Shown here: positions 22,430-31,331 of the stretch, in pieces
Position numbering within the stretch: the first letter of the stretch is position 1
Layout of the letters: each line of letters starts with the position of its first letter
NCBI GenBank assembly: GCA_015179025.1
Contig: WHUX01000347.1
Span: 1-40,446 of the forward strand
Reading direction: 5' to 3'
Origin: Terfezia claveryi
Lineage: Eukaryota > Ascomycota > Pezizomycetes > Pezizales > Pezizaceae
Length of the DNA stretch: 40,446 nt
Notes under the pieces: generated by a model
Databases searched by the model: none
Told to the model about the DNA's origin: nothing
Seen by the model: only the letters and a program-made list of their open reading frames with translations
Program-made: the position numbers and the translations under genes

Positions 22430-22800
22430 TCTCAGACACATTACCCGCATCTATATAGTTGATCAGGCCATATCAGTTAGCAGCCATAACTAGGTATTAG
22501 GATATTTCCTAAAGAGGGTAGGTTTCTTATCTTAGCTATAATATTACTCTCCATTTCGAAGCAGCTGTCCTCAGTTGAATACAAGTCTTTCCAACCCTGG
22601 AGAAGACAAGTATTAGTAATAACTTATGTAACTCTAATAGTATAGGTACTGACTATCTCGACCAATACCTCTATCCTATTTAAGAGTACCATAAGACTAG
22701 TTTGCCTATATATATATGCCATGGCTATAAAAAACCAAACTTCTTGCTAAAAAACCTACAGGGAAAAAATGATAAGTAGGAGAGTAAAAGGTACTATGTC
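22430..22800 (-). repeat. 3' region of G, repeated inverted in E
   Basis: About 370 bp matching 24705-25070 in reverse orientation (shared TTGATCAGGCCATAT, GGTAAAAGGTAC-like edges and a conserved TNTCL..KDLYS..SC frame). It suggests E acquired its 3' part from, or shares ancestry with, the G family. Confidence 0.7.
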
Positions 22801-22839
22801 TTCATCTATAAAACACTGGATGTAAGTCCAAACCTCAGA

Positions 22840-23084
22840 TGTCTCTTTTATTATATAGCTTATTGGGGAACTTCTCTCGATACTCTTTGAGCTTCTTTAG
22901 ACAGTTATCCAACTTGTCTAAGGTCTCCTAAGTGCCTTCAAACTCTATATATCCTTCCTAATATACCTTATACTTGACTACTCCCTTATTCTTGCAGGAG
23001 TCCATGATGGATTCGACTTTAAAGATATCTAGTTCATCTTCATCTATATCTTGTGGCTCATCTTCTCATCTGAATGGCTTCAGG
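22840..23084 (-). pseudogene. Chromovirus G chromodomain, part 2
   Basis: Minus strand from the edge of E: LLKPF, DIDEDELDIFKVESIMDS, then KGVVKYKVY.EGY, TLDKLDNCLKKLKEYREKFP. This matches a chromodomain (hydrophobic VExI, YxVxWxGY, TWE, then a C-terminal helix) and continues the frame of 34010-34500. Few stops in this part. Confidence 0.75.
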
Positions 23085-23089
23085 AGGAT

Positions 23090-23364
23090 TGTTACAGCTA
23101 AAATTATGCAGGCCAGGCTGGCATTCATTTGACAGTACTGAAGTCAACCCTGCTTTCCTATATATATACATATATCCTGTATCTAGCTTTTGCCTCTCTA
23201 AGCAATATTCTAAGTTCTAAGTTTGAAGACTAATTCTAAGTTCAACTCATACTCATATGTGCAGTTAGGCTCGAGTTATATGATCTTGCCTTTACTTCAC
23301 TAATAACCCTCCAAATACCTGTATTCTGACAACATTGCCTTAATTACTCAGCTTGCCCCTAATA
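23090..23364 (+). repeat. Element E 5' LTR
   Basis: Begins TGTTACAGCTAAAATTATGC and ends CCCTAATA (CCCTAACA in the other copies). More C-to-T change than in the 3' LTR. Confidence 0.8.
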
Positions 23365-23694
23365 TTACATTGCTTCTAATCTCCAGGATCGATGATATTG
23401 CTCTATTTGCTTCTCCTATCTCTATACTTGTCAGAACCCCTTTTAGAGCACTCTAAAAGCAAACTTCACTTCAGACTTCATTTGCACTAAGTCTAATCTT
23501 CACTTGCATTAAGTCTAATTACCCCTCCTTACCTATATACTATCAGACAGCTTAAAAATAGCCAAAGAAATATCACTGGATTATCTACTAATATGACCAA
23601 TATTAGAAATAATTAATTCCTCCTCCTATTTGCTTATTAGCTTGTTTTAGCTAATATACTAATCCTATATTGAGATTCTTAATATTCTAGATAT

Positions 23695-24075
23695 CAAAGC
23701 GAGCTTATAAGCCCCTAGATGAGTGAGCTCATAAGCACTCCAGTGAGCTTATAAGCCTCTCGATAAGCTAGGGAGCTTATAAGCCCCCCAATGAGTGAGC
23801 GAGTATATAAGCCCCTTGATGAGCGAGTGAGCTAATAAGCCCCCCAATGAGCAAGTGAGTATATAAGCCCTCTAATAAGCAAGTAAGCTTATAAGCCCTC
23901 CAATGAGTGAGCGAGCTCATAAGCCCCCCAGCAAGCAATACCTATAAGCGAGTAAAGTTCAATACCTCCAAGTGAGCAAGTTTATGACCCTTGAGCAAGC
24001 AAAGCTTAAAACCTCCAAGCAAGTAAAGCCCCTGAGCAAGCAAAGCCCCTAAGTAAACAAACCTCCTAAAATGAG
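23695..24075 (+). repeat. Tandem repeat with TTATAAGC palindrome in E
   Basis: Roughly 28-30-bp units around GAGCGAGCTTATAAGCCCCC, degrading to CAAGCAAAGCCCCTAAG toward 24070. Inverted copy at 1-150. Confidence 0.8.
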
Positions 24076-24502
24076 GCTATTTTTTTCTCTCCACTAGAAG
24101 GATTGCAGAGGGGGGAGTTATCAGTTGGGATGCATGATTGAAAATAAGGAGTAGTACTAGGGTGGATATCTATACCAGACAGCTACCAGATGTCAGTATG
24201 GGAAGCCTAGTATGGGCTGAATAAGAGTACTACAACTCAGGGCCTCTGTCTTGAGCGACAAAATGCCAATAAAATTTTTCTAAGCTATCGAGCTTAAAGA
24301 CTTCGTTCAAGCTCTAAAAGCTCAAAGACCCTCACCTTGAGAAAAGACTAAAGCTAGCACTATGAGTGCTAAAGGCCCCAAATGAGTCCACGAGACCTAG
24401 AACAAGCTCAAAGACTCAGCAAACCTGAGGTTGAGTAACCTCCAAATGAGCTAAAATAAGCTCTCCAACCTTGGCATAAGTGAAATAAGCTAAACAAACT
24501 CA

Positions 24503-24670
24503 TTCCTAGTGATATGAGCTAGACGAGCTCACCTCCAGTGATATGAGCTAGATGAGCTCACCTCTAATAATATGAGCTAGATAAGCTCACTCCCGGCGAT
24601 ATGAGCTAGATGAGCTCACCTCTAATAATATGACCTAGACAAGCTCATCCTCTATAATATAAGCTAAACA
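24503..24670 (+). repeat. Tandem repeat of GATATGAGCTAGATGAGCTC
   Basis: About five units of roughly 34 bp, each with the near-palindrome GAGCTAGATGAGCTC followed by ACCTCTAATAA or ACCTCCAGT. Confidence 0.8.
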
Positions 24671-25225
24671 AGCTCTAGAATATATATCAAGTCAATTAAT
24701 AGATGAAGACATGGTACCTTTTACCTTCCTACTTGTTGCCTTTTCCTTGTGGATTTTTTGGTAAGAGGTTTGGTTTTTAATGGCCATAGTATGCATGTGT
24801 ATGTATACTAGTCTTATGGTACCCCATACTGTAGGGATAGAGGTATCTTACTAAGAATGATATTATACCAGCTACTGTAGTTACTTGAGTCATTATTAAT
24901 ACTTGTCTTATTCATGGTCAGAAGGACTTGTATTCAGCTAAAGTCAGCTGCCTTAAAATAGAGAGTAATGTTAAGGCTCAAGTAAGGAACCTACTTCTTT
25001 GAGGGCTAATACTAATACTCTACTACAACACTAACTAATATGGCCTGATCAACTATATAGATAGAGTAGTGTAGATAAAGAGATTGGTATATTAAAGTGT
25101 GTGGCCTCTGATATCAGATCTCATGCATATATTCTCTTCTCATTTCCATTACCTTTCTGTTGTAGGATATGTGAATTACTATAGAAGTTAGTCAGTCAGG
25201 ACGACTTCTAGGAAAGGGGAAGTAC

Positions 25226-25309
25226 TGTTACAGCTGAGATTATGCAGGCCAGGCTAGTATTCATCTGACAGTGGGTAGTTTGAAGTCAACCCTGCTTTCC
25301 TATATATAT
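25226..25309 (+). repeat. Element E 3' LTR, left part
   Basis: TGTTACAGCTGAGATTATGC through CCTGCTTTCCTATATATAT, where element B begins. Continues at 33810 (GCATATCCTGTATATAGC). Confidence 0.85.
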
Positions 25310-25335
25310 GTTCTGGTCCGTTCCGGGATTACAGG

Positions 25336-25460
25336 CCATACCGGTATGGATCGGGCCGTTCCAGGATTGCTCGGGCCATACTGGTATGGCCCCCCATACC
25401 GGTATAGACCGGGCCGTTGCGAGATTGCGAGATTACCCAGGCCGTTCCGGGATGGCATAA
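25336..25460. repeat. Element B left subterminal palindromes
   Basis: CCATACCGGTATGG and variants (CCATACTGGTATGG, CCATACCGGTATAG) interleaved with CGGGCCGTTCCGGGAT-like motifs. The right end has the same pattern in reverse (33690-33801). Probable transposase binding sites. Confidence 0.65.
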
Positions 25461-25840
25461 ATATTCATATCTTCTTATATTTCCTTACGCATTTGGCCTA
25501 ACCAATATAAATCATTTGATGCTATATTCTTAGATTCATGTCTACCTTAACCTCTACCCTCTACGCAGTCACCATCCCATTCCAAACTCCAACACAAATG
25601 GTCTCCCAGCATAGCCGCGCTTGTTCTTGTAGTTCACCTGCATTATATGCATTTTGAAATAATCCATTTTATTCTCACGATTATCTAATAAGGCTATCTA
25701 ACACGCTGTGCCCAAAACCCCCATCTGTACCAGCCTTCACATCCGCGTCCCTAGAATCCTAGATTCGCCGTCCATATGAGCCTGCAATTCACTGTCCATA
25801 TTAGCCTGGATATCCACTAGAATTGAGGAAGCAAATCAGC

Positions 25841-26150
25841 CTAGCAAATTAGCCTAGAATCGAGTGAGCAAATCAGCCTAGAATCGAGCAAGCAAATCAG
25901 CCTAGAATCGAGCGAGGAAATCAGCCTAGAATTGAGCGAGGAAATCAGCAGAGAATTGAGCAAGGATATCACCGAATCGAGCGAGGAAATCAGCCTACAA
26001 TCGAGTGAGCATATCAGCGAGAAAATGAGCGAGCAAACCAGCGTAGAATTGAGCAAGCAAATCAGTCTAGAATTGAGAGAGGAAATCAGCAGAGAATTGA
26101 GCAAGGAAATCACCACTGGCATACAATCGAGCGAGGAAATCAGTCTAGAA
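25841..26150 (+). repeat. 24-bp minisatellite in element B, first block
   Basis: About a dozen units like GCAAATCAGCCTAGAATCGA / GCGAGGAAATCAGC, the same family as the element C array (13214-14060). Here many units carry C-to-T or G-to-A substitutions. Confidence 0.8.
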
Positions 26151-26340
26151 TCTTATGTCAAAAGGCAAAACGAGTTACCCCAGTTGACTATACTCCGAGC
26201 GCCATCACACTACTTCTTAGGTCGCCCTCGTTGTAGACTTGTGGTTTGGTGGAGATATAGTGAACTGGAGCATTAAGGAATGGATACCCGACAACCCTGC
26301 TCCCGGTCCGCCGACAGTGATATTAAGGCAATTAACTTCT

Positions 26341-26424
26341 TGCCTCTACTGGGAATCAAACTCGGGCCCTCAATAAATAAACATAAACCGTAAAGTAAAG
26401 AACTTACCACTGCGCTATGCCTAC
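26341..26424 (-). other. tRNA-like sequence, possible tRNA-derived SINE head or pseudogene
   Basis: Minus strand: GTAGGCA, then TAGCGCAGTGGTAAG (fits the polymerase III A box) and, about 45 nt on, GAGTTTGATTCCC (close to the B box, with T for C). The D, T and acceptor stems do not pair well, so it is not a working tRNA as read. Confidence 0.35.
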
Positions 26425-26576
26425 TGTCAGTTTCAAACACTATAGTGCTATATTCTGCTAAAACTCGTTACTTTTTCTACTTGCCAATTCAATTGTAGAG
26501 ACAGGCGCATAGAGATAGGAAACATACAGTGCATAGAGACAGGAAACATACAGCGACAGGAAACATACAGTAGCAT

Positions 26577-28165
26577 GGATATTTGCTCGCTCTATATGCC
26601 AGCCGAGATATTTGCTCGCCCTATATGCCAGCTTGGATATTTGCTCATTCTACATGCCAGCCTGGATATTCGTTTGCTCTATATATCGGCCTGGATATTC
26701 ACTCGCTCTATATGTTAGCCTGGATATTCACTCGCTCTATATGTTAGCCTGGATATTCGCTCGCTCAATATGCCTGCCTGGATATTCGCTCACCCCATAT
26801 ATCAGCCTGGATATTTGCTTGCCCCATATATCAGCCTAGATATTTGCTCACCCCAGATATCAGCCTGGATATTTGCTGGCCCTAGATATTAGCTTAGATA
26901 ACCCCCTCCGGTGAGCCTGGATATTCCCCCTATATCTCGCTGGATATTCGCTCGCTCCATATGCCAACCTGAATATTCGCTCGCGCTGGATATCAGCCTG
27001 GATATTCCCCCTATATCTCGCTGGATATTCACTCGCTCTATAAGCCAACCTGAATATTCGCTCGCGCTGGATATCAGCCTGGATATTCGCTTGCCCTGGA
27101 TATCAGCCTGCATATTCGCTCGCTCTATATGTTAGCCTGGATATTCGCTCGCTCTACATGTTAGCCTGGATATTCGCTCGCTCTATATGTTAGCCTGGAT
27201 ATTCGCTCGCTCTATATGTCAGCCTAGATATTCGCTCGCCCTGGATATCAGCCTATATATTTGCTCGACCTAGATATCAGCCTGGATATTTGCTCGCTCT
27301 ATATATCAGCCTGAATATTCGCTCGCCTAATATGTCAGCCTGGATATTCGCTCGCCCTATATGTCAGCCTGGATATTCGCTTGCCCTATATATCAGCCTG
27401 GATATTTGCTTGCCCTATATATCAGCCTGGATATTTGCTCGCCCCCTATATCAGCCTGGATATTTGCTCGCTCTATATGCCAGCCTGGATATTTGCTCGC
27501 TCTATATGCCAGCCTAGATATTCGCTCGCCCTGGATATCAGCCTGCATATTCGCTCGCCCTAGATATTAGCCTGGATATTCGCTCGCTCCATATGCCAGC
27601 CTGAATATTCGCTCACTCTATATGTTAGCCTGGATATTCGCTCGCTCCATATGCCAGCCTGAATATTCGCTCACTCTATATGTTAGCCTGGATATTCGCT
27701 CGCTCTACATGTTAGCCTGGATATTCGCTCGCTCTACATATCAGCCTGGATATTTGCTCACCCTGGATATCAGCCTATATATTTGCTCGACCTAGATATC
27801 AGCCTGGATATTTGCTCGCTCTATATGTCAGCCTGAATATTCGCTCGCCTAATATGTCAGCCTGGATATTCGCTCGCCCTATATGTCAGCCTGGATATTC
27901 GCTTGCCCTATATGTCAGCTTGGATATTTGCTTACTCTAGATATCAGCCTGGATAACCGCCTCCGGTGAGCCTGGATATTCCCCTATATCTCGCTAGATA
28001 TTCGCTCGCTCCATATGCCAACCTGAATATTCGCTCGCACTGGATATCAGCCTGAATATTCCCCCTATATCTCGCTGGATATTCACTCGCTCCATATGCC
28101 AACCTGAATATTCGCTCACGCTGGATATCAGCCTGGATATTCCCTTGCCCTATATGTCAGCCGGG
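26577..28165 (+). repeat. 29-bp minisatellite in element B with higher-order structure
   Basis: About 55 units of 29 bp around GGATATTCGCTCGCTCTATA followed by TGTCAGCCT. Larger duplications lie on top: the block with CTCCGGTGAGCCTGGATATT recurs at about 26905 and 27960, and the block with CTCGACCTAGATATC recurs at about 27262 and 27786. Open frames crossing it are artefacts of the repeat. Confidence 0.9.
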
Positions 28166-28223
28166 ATATTCGATTGCCGGTACAATGCGGGAGAAAATAA
28201 ATAACAACTTCGTACCAATTGAA

Positions 28224-28244
28224 ATTGGCAACTTCGTTGCCAAT
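28224..28244. repeat. Short perfect hairpin
   Basis: ATTGGCAAC, TTC, GTTGCCAAT: 9-bp stem, 3-nt loop, at the junction between the 29-bp and 24-bp arrays. Confidence 0.85.
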
Positions 28245-28470
28245 AATCGAGTGAGCAAATCAGCATATAATCGAGCGAGCAAATCAGCCTAGAATCGAGC
28301 AGCAAATCAGCATACCATCGAGTGAGCAAATCAACCTAGAATCGAGCAAGCAAATCAGTGAGAAAATGAGCAAGCAAATGAGCGAGAAAATGAGTGAGAA
28401 AATGAGCGAGCAAATGAGCGAGAAAATGAGCGAGCAAACCAGGGTAGAATTGAGCGAGCAAAATTATTTG
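28240..28470 (+). repeat. 24-bp minisatellite in element B, second block
   Basis: Units like GAGCGAGCAAATCAGCCTAG shifting to GAGCGAGAAAATGAGC repeats, same family as 13214-14060 and 25841-26150. Confidence 0.8.
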
Positions 28471-28700
28471 GAAGGAATAAACAGGAGAAAAGCTCTAAGT
28501 CCCAGCTGGGCACACCTTGGAAATAGGGACTTGCCGTGTCTTGCCGCCAGCCATTACAGTCGGATCGACTGGTGCTGCCTTAAAACCAGATTACATGTCT
28601 TACCTACAATCATCCCACCGCGTCGGTTGGGGCTCCTCCTGCAATTGGCAAAACCTAGCACAAAGGAGGAAATACCCATATATGGAAACGAATGAGAAGA
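28470..28700 (+). other. Cargo segment shared with element C
   Basis: GGAAGGAATAAACAGG, CTCTAAGTCCCAGCTGGGC and later GCGTCGGTTGGGGCTCCTC, GGAGGAAATACCC match 14215-14260 and 14980-15050 in order. Non-coding as far as I can see. Confidence 0.6.
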
Positions 28701-28704
28701 CAAA

Positions 28705-28943
28705 TATATAGAAATGATGGCTTTTCGGCCTCTATATATGCATGCAATTCATGCTTCCGCTGGCTCTAGATATTGGTGTTTTGCATGCTTCCGCTGGTGC
28801 TATATCAAAACACCAATACCTAGAGCTAGCGAAAGCATGAAAACCACCAATATATAGCGCCAGCCAAAACACCAATATCTAGAGCCAGCGGAAGCATGAA
28901 TTGCATGCATATATAGAGGCCGAAAAGCCATCATTTCTATATA
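28705..28943. repeat. Perfect 79-bp inverted repeat (cruciform or hairpin)
   Basis: Arms 28705-28783 and 28865-28943 are exact reverse complements. The left arm starts TATATAGAAATGATGGCTTT and ends TAGATATTGGTGTTTTG. The 81-nt centre carries further diverged copies of CATGCTTCCGCTGGCGCTAT. Related single copies occur at 30910-31040. Confidence 0.95.
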
Positions 28944-29179
28944 TATGATATCCCATGGACCGCTAATACAAGCTCCACGTGCATTGCAGTAGCAACTAAG
29001 CCAGAAGCAGTAACAACACCAATAGTTGGCAGGCACTGGCCTCTCGATGGATACCCCTATAGCACAACATCCTCTCTTGCACAACATCTTCTATAGTACA
29101 ACATTCTATAGCTAGAATAGCATACATCCACAGAATAACATCCATAACATCCACCCATAAACACAACACCTCTATCAAT

Positions 29180-29557
29180 ATGCTTTACTTTATTATCATC
29201 TTCCTTACCATGTTGGCGGCAACTTTGGCCACTACCATAACTACGGCCAGACAGACGACTATTAATAGTCGGATAGATCTTGATGCAAAGCTGCAAAGAT
29301 CTATAGATCTACAAGTTCTGGCGGAGTTTAAGGAGGAACGCGTTTTACGGTATTGCACTGACCAATTGATGCGTCTACGCGTCGAGGAATACTGCCATGA
29401 GCAATTGACACGTTTTCAAGAAGAAAATGTGCAAATACTACCCTTACTAGCCTATCGTCCTCGTCACCCATTTTCTTTGTTAAAAAAGAAAAAAGTTAGG
29501 TGGGCTGACGGGTGGGTTGACCCTGATTGTGGGTCAACAACGGATGCTGATGAATAG
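29180..29557 (+). CDS. Small hypothetical protein, 125 residues, followed by poly(A)
   Basis: ATG at 29180, TAG ending at 29557. The first 24 residues are hydrophobic (LYFIIIFLTMLAATLATTIT), like a signal peptide or membrane anchor. The middle has a near-duplicated motif, YCTDQLMRLR and YCHEQLTRFQ, in a charged helical region. The end is basic (KKKKVRWADGW) then acidic. Twenty-two bases after the stop comes an A-rich tract of about 40 nt (29580-29619), so a retroposed transcript is one explanation. I recognise no family. It lies among repeats inside element B and may be cargo or chance. Confidence 0.4.
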   Translation: MLYFIIIFLTMLAATLATTITTARQTTINSRIDLDAKLQRSIDLQVLAEFKEERVLRYCTDQLMRLRVEEYCHEQLTRFQEENVQILPLLAYRPRHPFSLLKKKKVRWADGWVDPDCGSTTDADE

Positions 29558-29639
29558 GATAATTGGAAGGGATCATGGAAAAAAAAAAAAATATTAAAAA
29601 AAAAAAAAAAAAAAAAAAAGTGGAGTTGGTTCTTTTTCT

Positions 29640-30620
29640 GGGGGGGAGTTATTGTGGGAGAGCTGGTAGAGGGAGGGCTTGGGGGGGAGTTATTGTAAGG
29701 AGAGCTGGTGGCGGGAGAGCTTGGGGGGTTATTATATAAGAGCTGGTGGTGGGAGGGACTGGCGGCGGGGGCAAGGGCTGGCGGCGGGAGGGACTGGGGG
29801 CGGGGGCAAGGGCTGGCGGCGGGAGGGACTGGCGGCGGGAGGGACTGACGGTGGGGGCGCTGGCAGCGGGAGGGACTGGGGGGTGGGGCTGGTGGCGGGG
29901 GCAAGGGCTGGCGGCGGGAAGGACTGGCAGTGGGAGGGACTGGCAGTGGGAGGGACTGGCGGTGGGAGGGGAGGGGAGGGCTGGCGGTGGGGAGAGCTGG
30001 CAGTGGGGGCTGGTGGCGGGAGAGCTTGGGGGGGTTATTGTATAAGAGCTGGTGGCGGGAGGGACTGGCAGCGGGGGCAAGGGCTGGCGGTGGGAGGGAC
30101 TGGGGGCAGGGGCTGGCGGCGGGGGCAAGGGCTGGCGGCGGGAGGGACTGGCGGCAGGGGCTGGCGGCAGGGGCAAGGGCTGGCGGCAGGAGGGACTGGC
30201 GGTGGGAGGGACTGACGGTGGGGGCACTGGTGGCGGGAGGGACTGGGGGGTGGGGCTGGCGGCGGGGTAAGGTCTGGCGGCGGGAGGGACTGGCGGCGGG
30301 AGGGACTGGCGGCGGGAGGGGAGGGGAGGGCTGGCGGCGGGGAGAGCTGGCAGTGGGGGCTGGTAGCAGGAGGGGAGGGCTGGCGGCGGGAGTGACTGGG
30401 GGCGGGAGGGGGAGGTGGGGCAGGGGGTAGGGGGGTAGGGGGGGAGGTGGGGTAGGGGGGTAGGGGGGGAGGTGGGGTAGAGGGGAAGGTGGGGAGGTGG
30501 GGTAGGGGGGGTAGGGGGGAGGTGGGGAGGTGGGGTAGGGGGGGAGGTGGGGAGGTGGGGTAGGGGGGGTAGGGAGGGAGGTGGGGAGGTGGGGCAGGGG
30601 GTAGGAAGGGAGGAGGAGGG
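29640..30620 (+). repeat. G-rich minisatellite, about 1 kb
   Basis: Units such as GGCGGGAGGGACTGGCGGCG and GGGGGCAAGGGCTGGCGGC up to about 30400, then GGGGAGGTGGGGTAGGGGGG units to 30620. C is nearly absent from the last 200 bases. Dense runs of three or more G make G-quadruplexes likely on the plus strand. Both strands show long open frames of Gly/Arg or Pro/Ser composition; these are artefacts. Confidence 0.9.
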
Positions 30621-30786
30621 TTTTTTTCTTTGTATTCTTATTTTCCTATTTTCTTATATATCGTGACTGGCTAGGGCTAGGCTTTTTGGGTGATAAAAGT
30701 AAGTACCTTACTCCTTATACCTTTGCTATAGATGCTAACCAACCTACATACCATATAGGCAATGGCAGCAGTGAACTTTAGGTTTG

Positions 30787-30866
30787 TATCTATTTCTATT
30801 ATCTATTTCTATTATCCATTTCTATTATCTATTTCTATTATTTATTTCTATTATCTATTTCTATAA
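30787..30866 (+). repeat. 13-bp tandem repeat
   Basis: Six units of TATTATCTATTTC with small variants. Confidence 0.85.
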
Positions 30867-30909
30867 TCTATGTACATAATAAACAATAGGGAAATTTACA
30901 ATGAGTGCA

Positions 30910-31040
30910 TGTATACTGGTGTTTTGCATGCTTCCGCTGGCGCTATATATTGGTGTTTTTCATGCTTCCGCTGGCTCTGTATATTAGTTTTTTCATGCTT
31001 TTGCCAGCTCTAGATATTGGTGTGTTTCATGCTAGGAAGT
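30910..31040 (+). repeat. Tandem copies of the hairpin-arm motif
   Basis: About four diverged units of CATGCTTCCGCTGGCGCTAT plus ATATTGGTGTTTTG, the same motif as in the 79-bp arms. Confidence 0.8.
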
Positions 31041-31198
31041 ATGATGGAAGTAGACGCTACATGACGCAGACTGAGGCACGCACACTATAGAAGTGGTGAT
31101 TCTAGGTGATTAGTATTTTCAGGGAATACAAGAAATCTTCTACTCTGAGTATTGTATTAACAGACCAGAATATATACATAAGAAAAGCTCTACCATCT

Positions 31199-31325
31199 CC
31201 CGCTTGCTCAATTCTCTACTTGCCCAATCCCCCACTTGCTCAATCCCCATACCTACTTGCTCAATCCCCCACTTGCTCAATCCTCATACCCACTTGCTCA
31301 ATCCCCTGCTTGCTTAACATCCTGC
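31199..31325 (+). repeat. CCCACTTGCTCAATCCC tandem repeat
   Basis: About seven units of 17-24 bp just beyond the 3' end of the integrase gene (which is on the minus strand). Confidence 0.8.
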
Positions 31326-31331
31326 TAGCTC

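Noticed and set aside
25302..25309. A firm 8-bp target duplication for element B, which would suggest hAT-like insertion
   Set aside because: The site is an AT dinucleotide repeat, so 4, 6 and 8 bp all fit; the truncated E copy at 1-868 would favour 6.
26341..26424. A functional tRNA gene
   Set aside because: D, T and acceptor arms do not pair properly and the B box has a changed key base; kept only as tRNA-like.
26577..28165. A possible CRISPR array, because of regular 29-bp repeats
   Set aside because: Units are directly adjacent without unique spacers, the array lies in a eukaryotic transposon, and there are no cas genes.
29464..30430. Long Gly/Arg-rich and Pro/Ser-rich frames on both strands
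   Set aside because: Composition artefacts of G-rich minisatellite DNA that is poor in stop codons on both strands.
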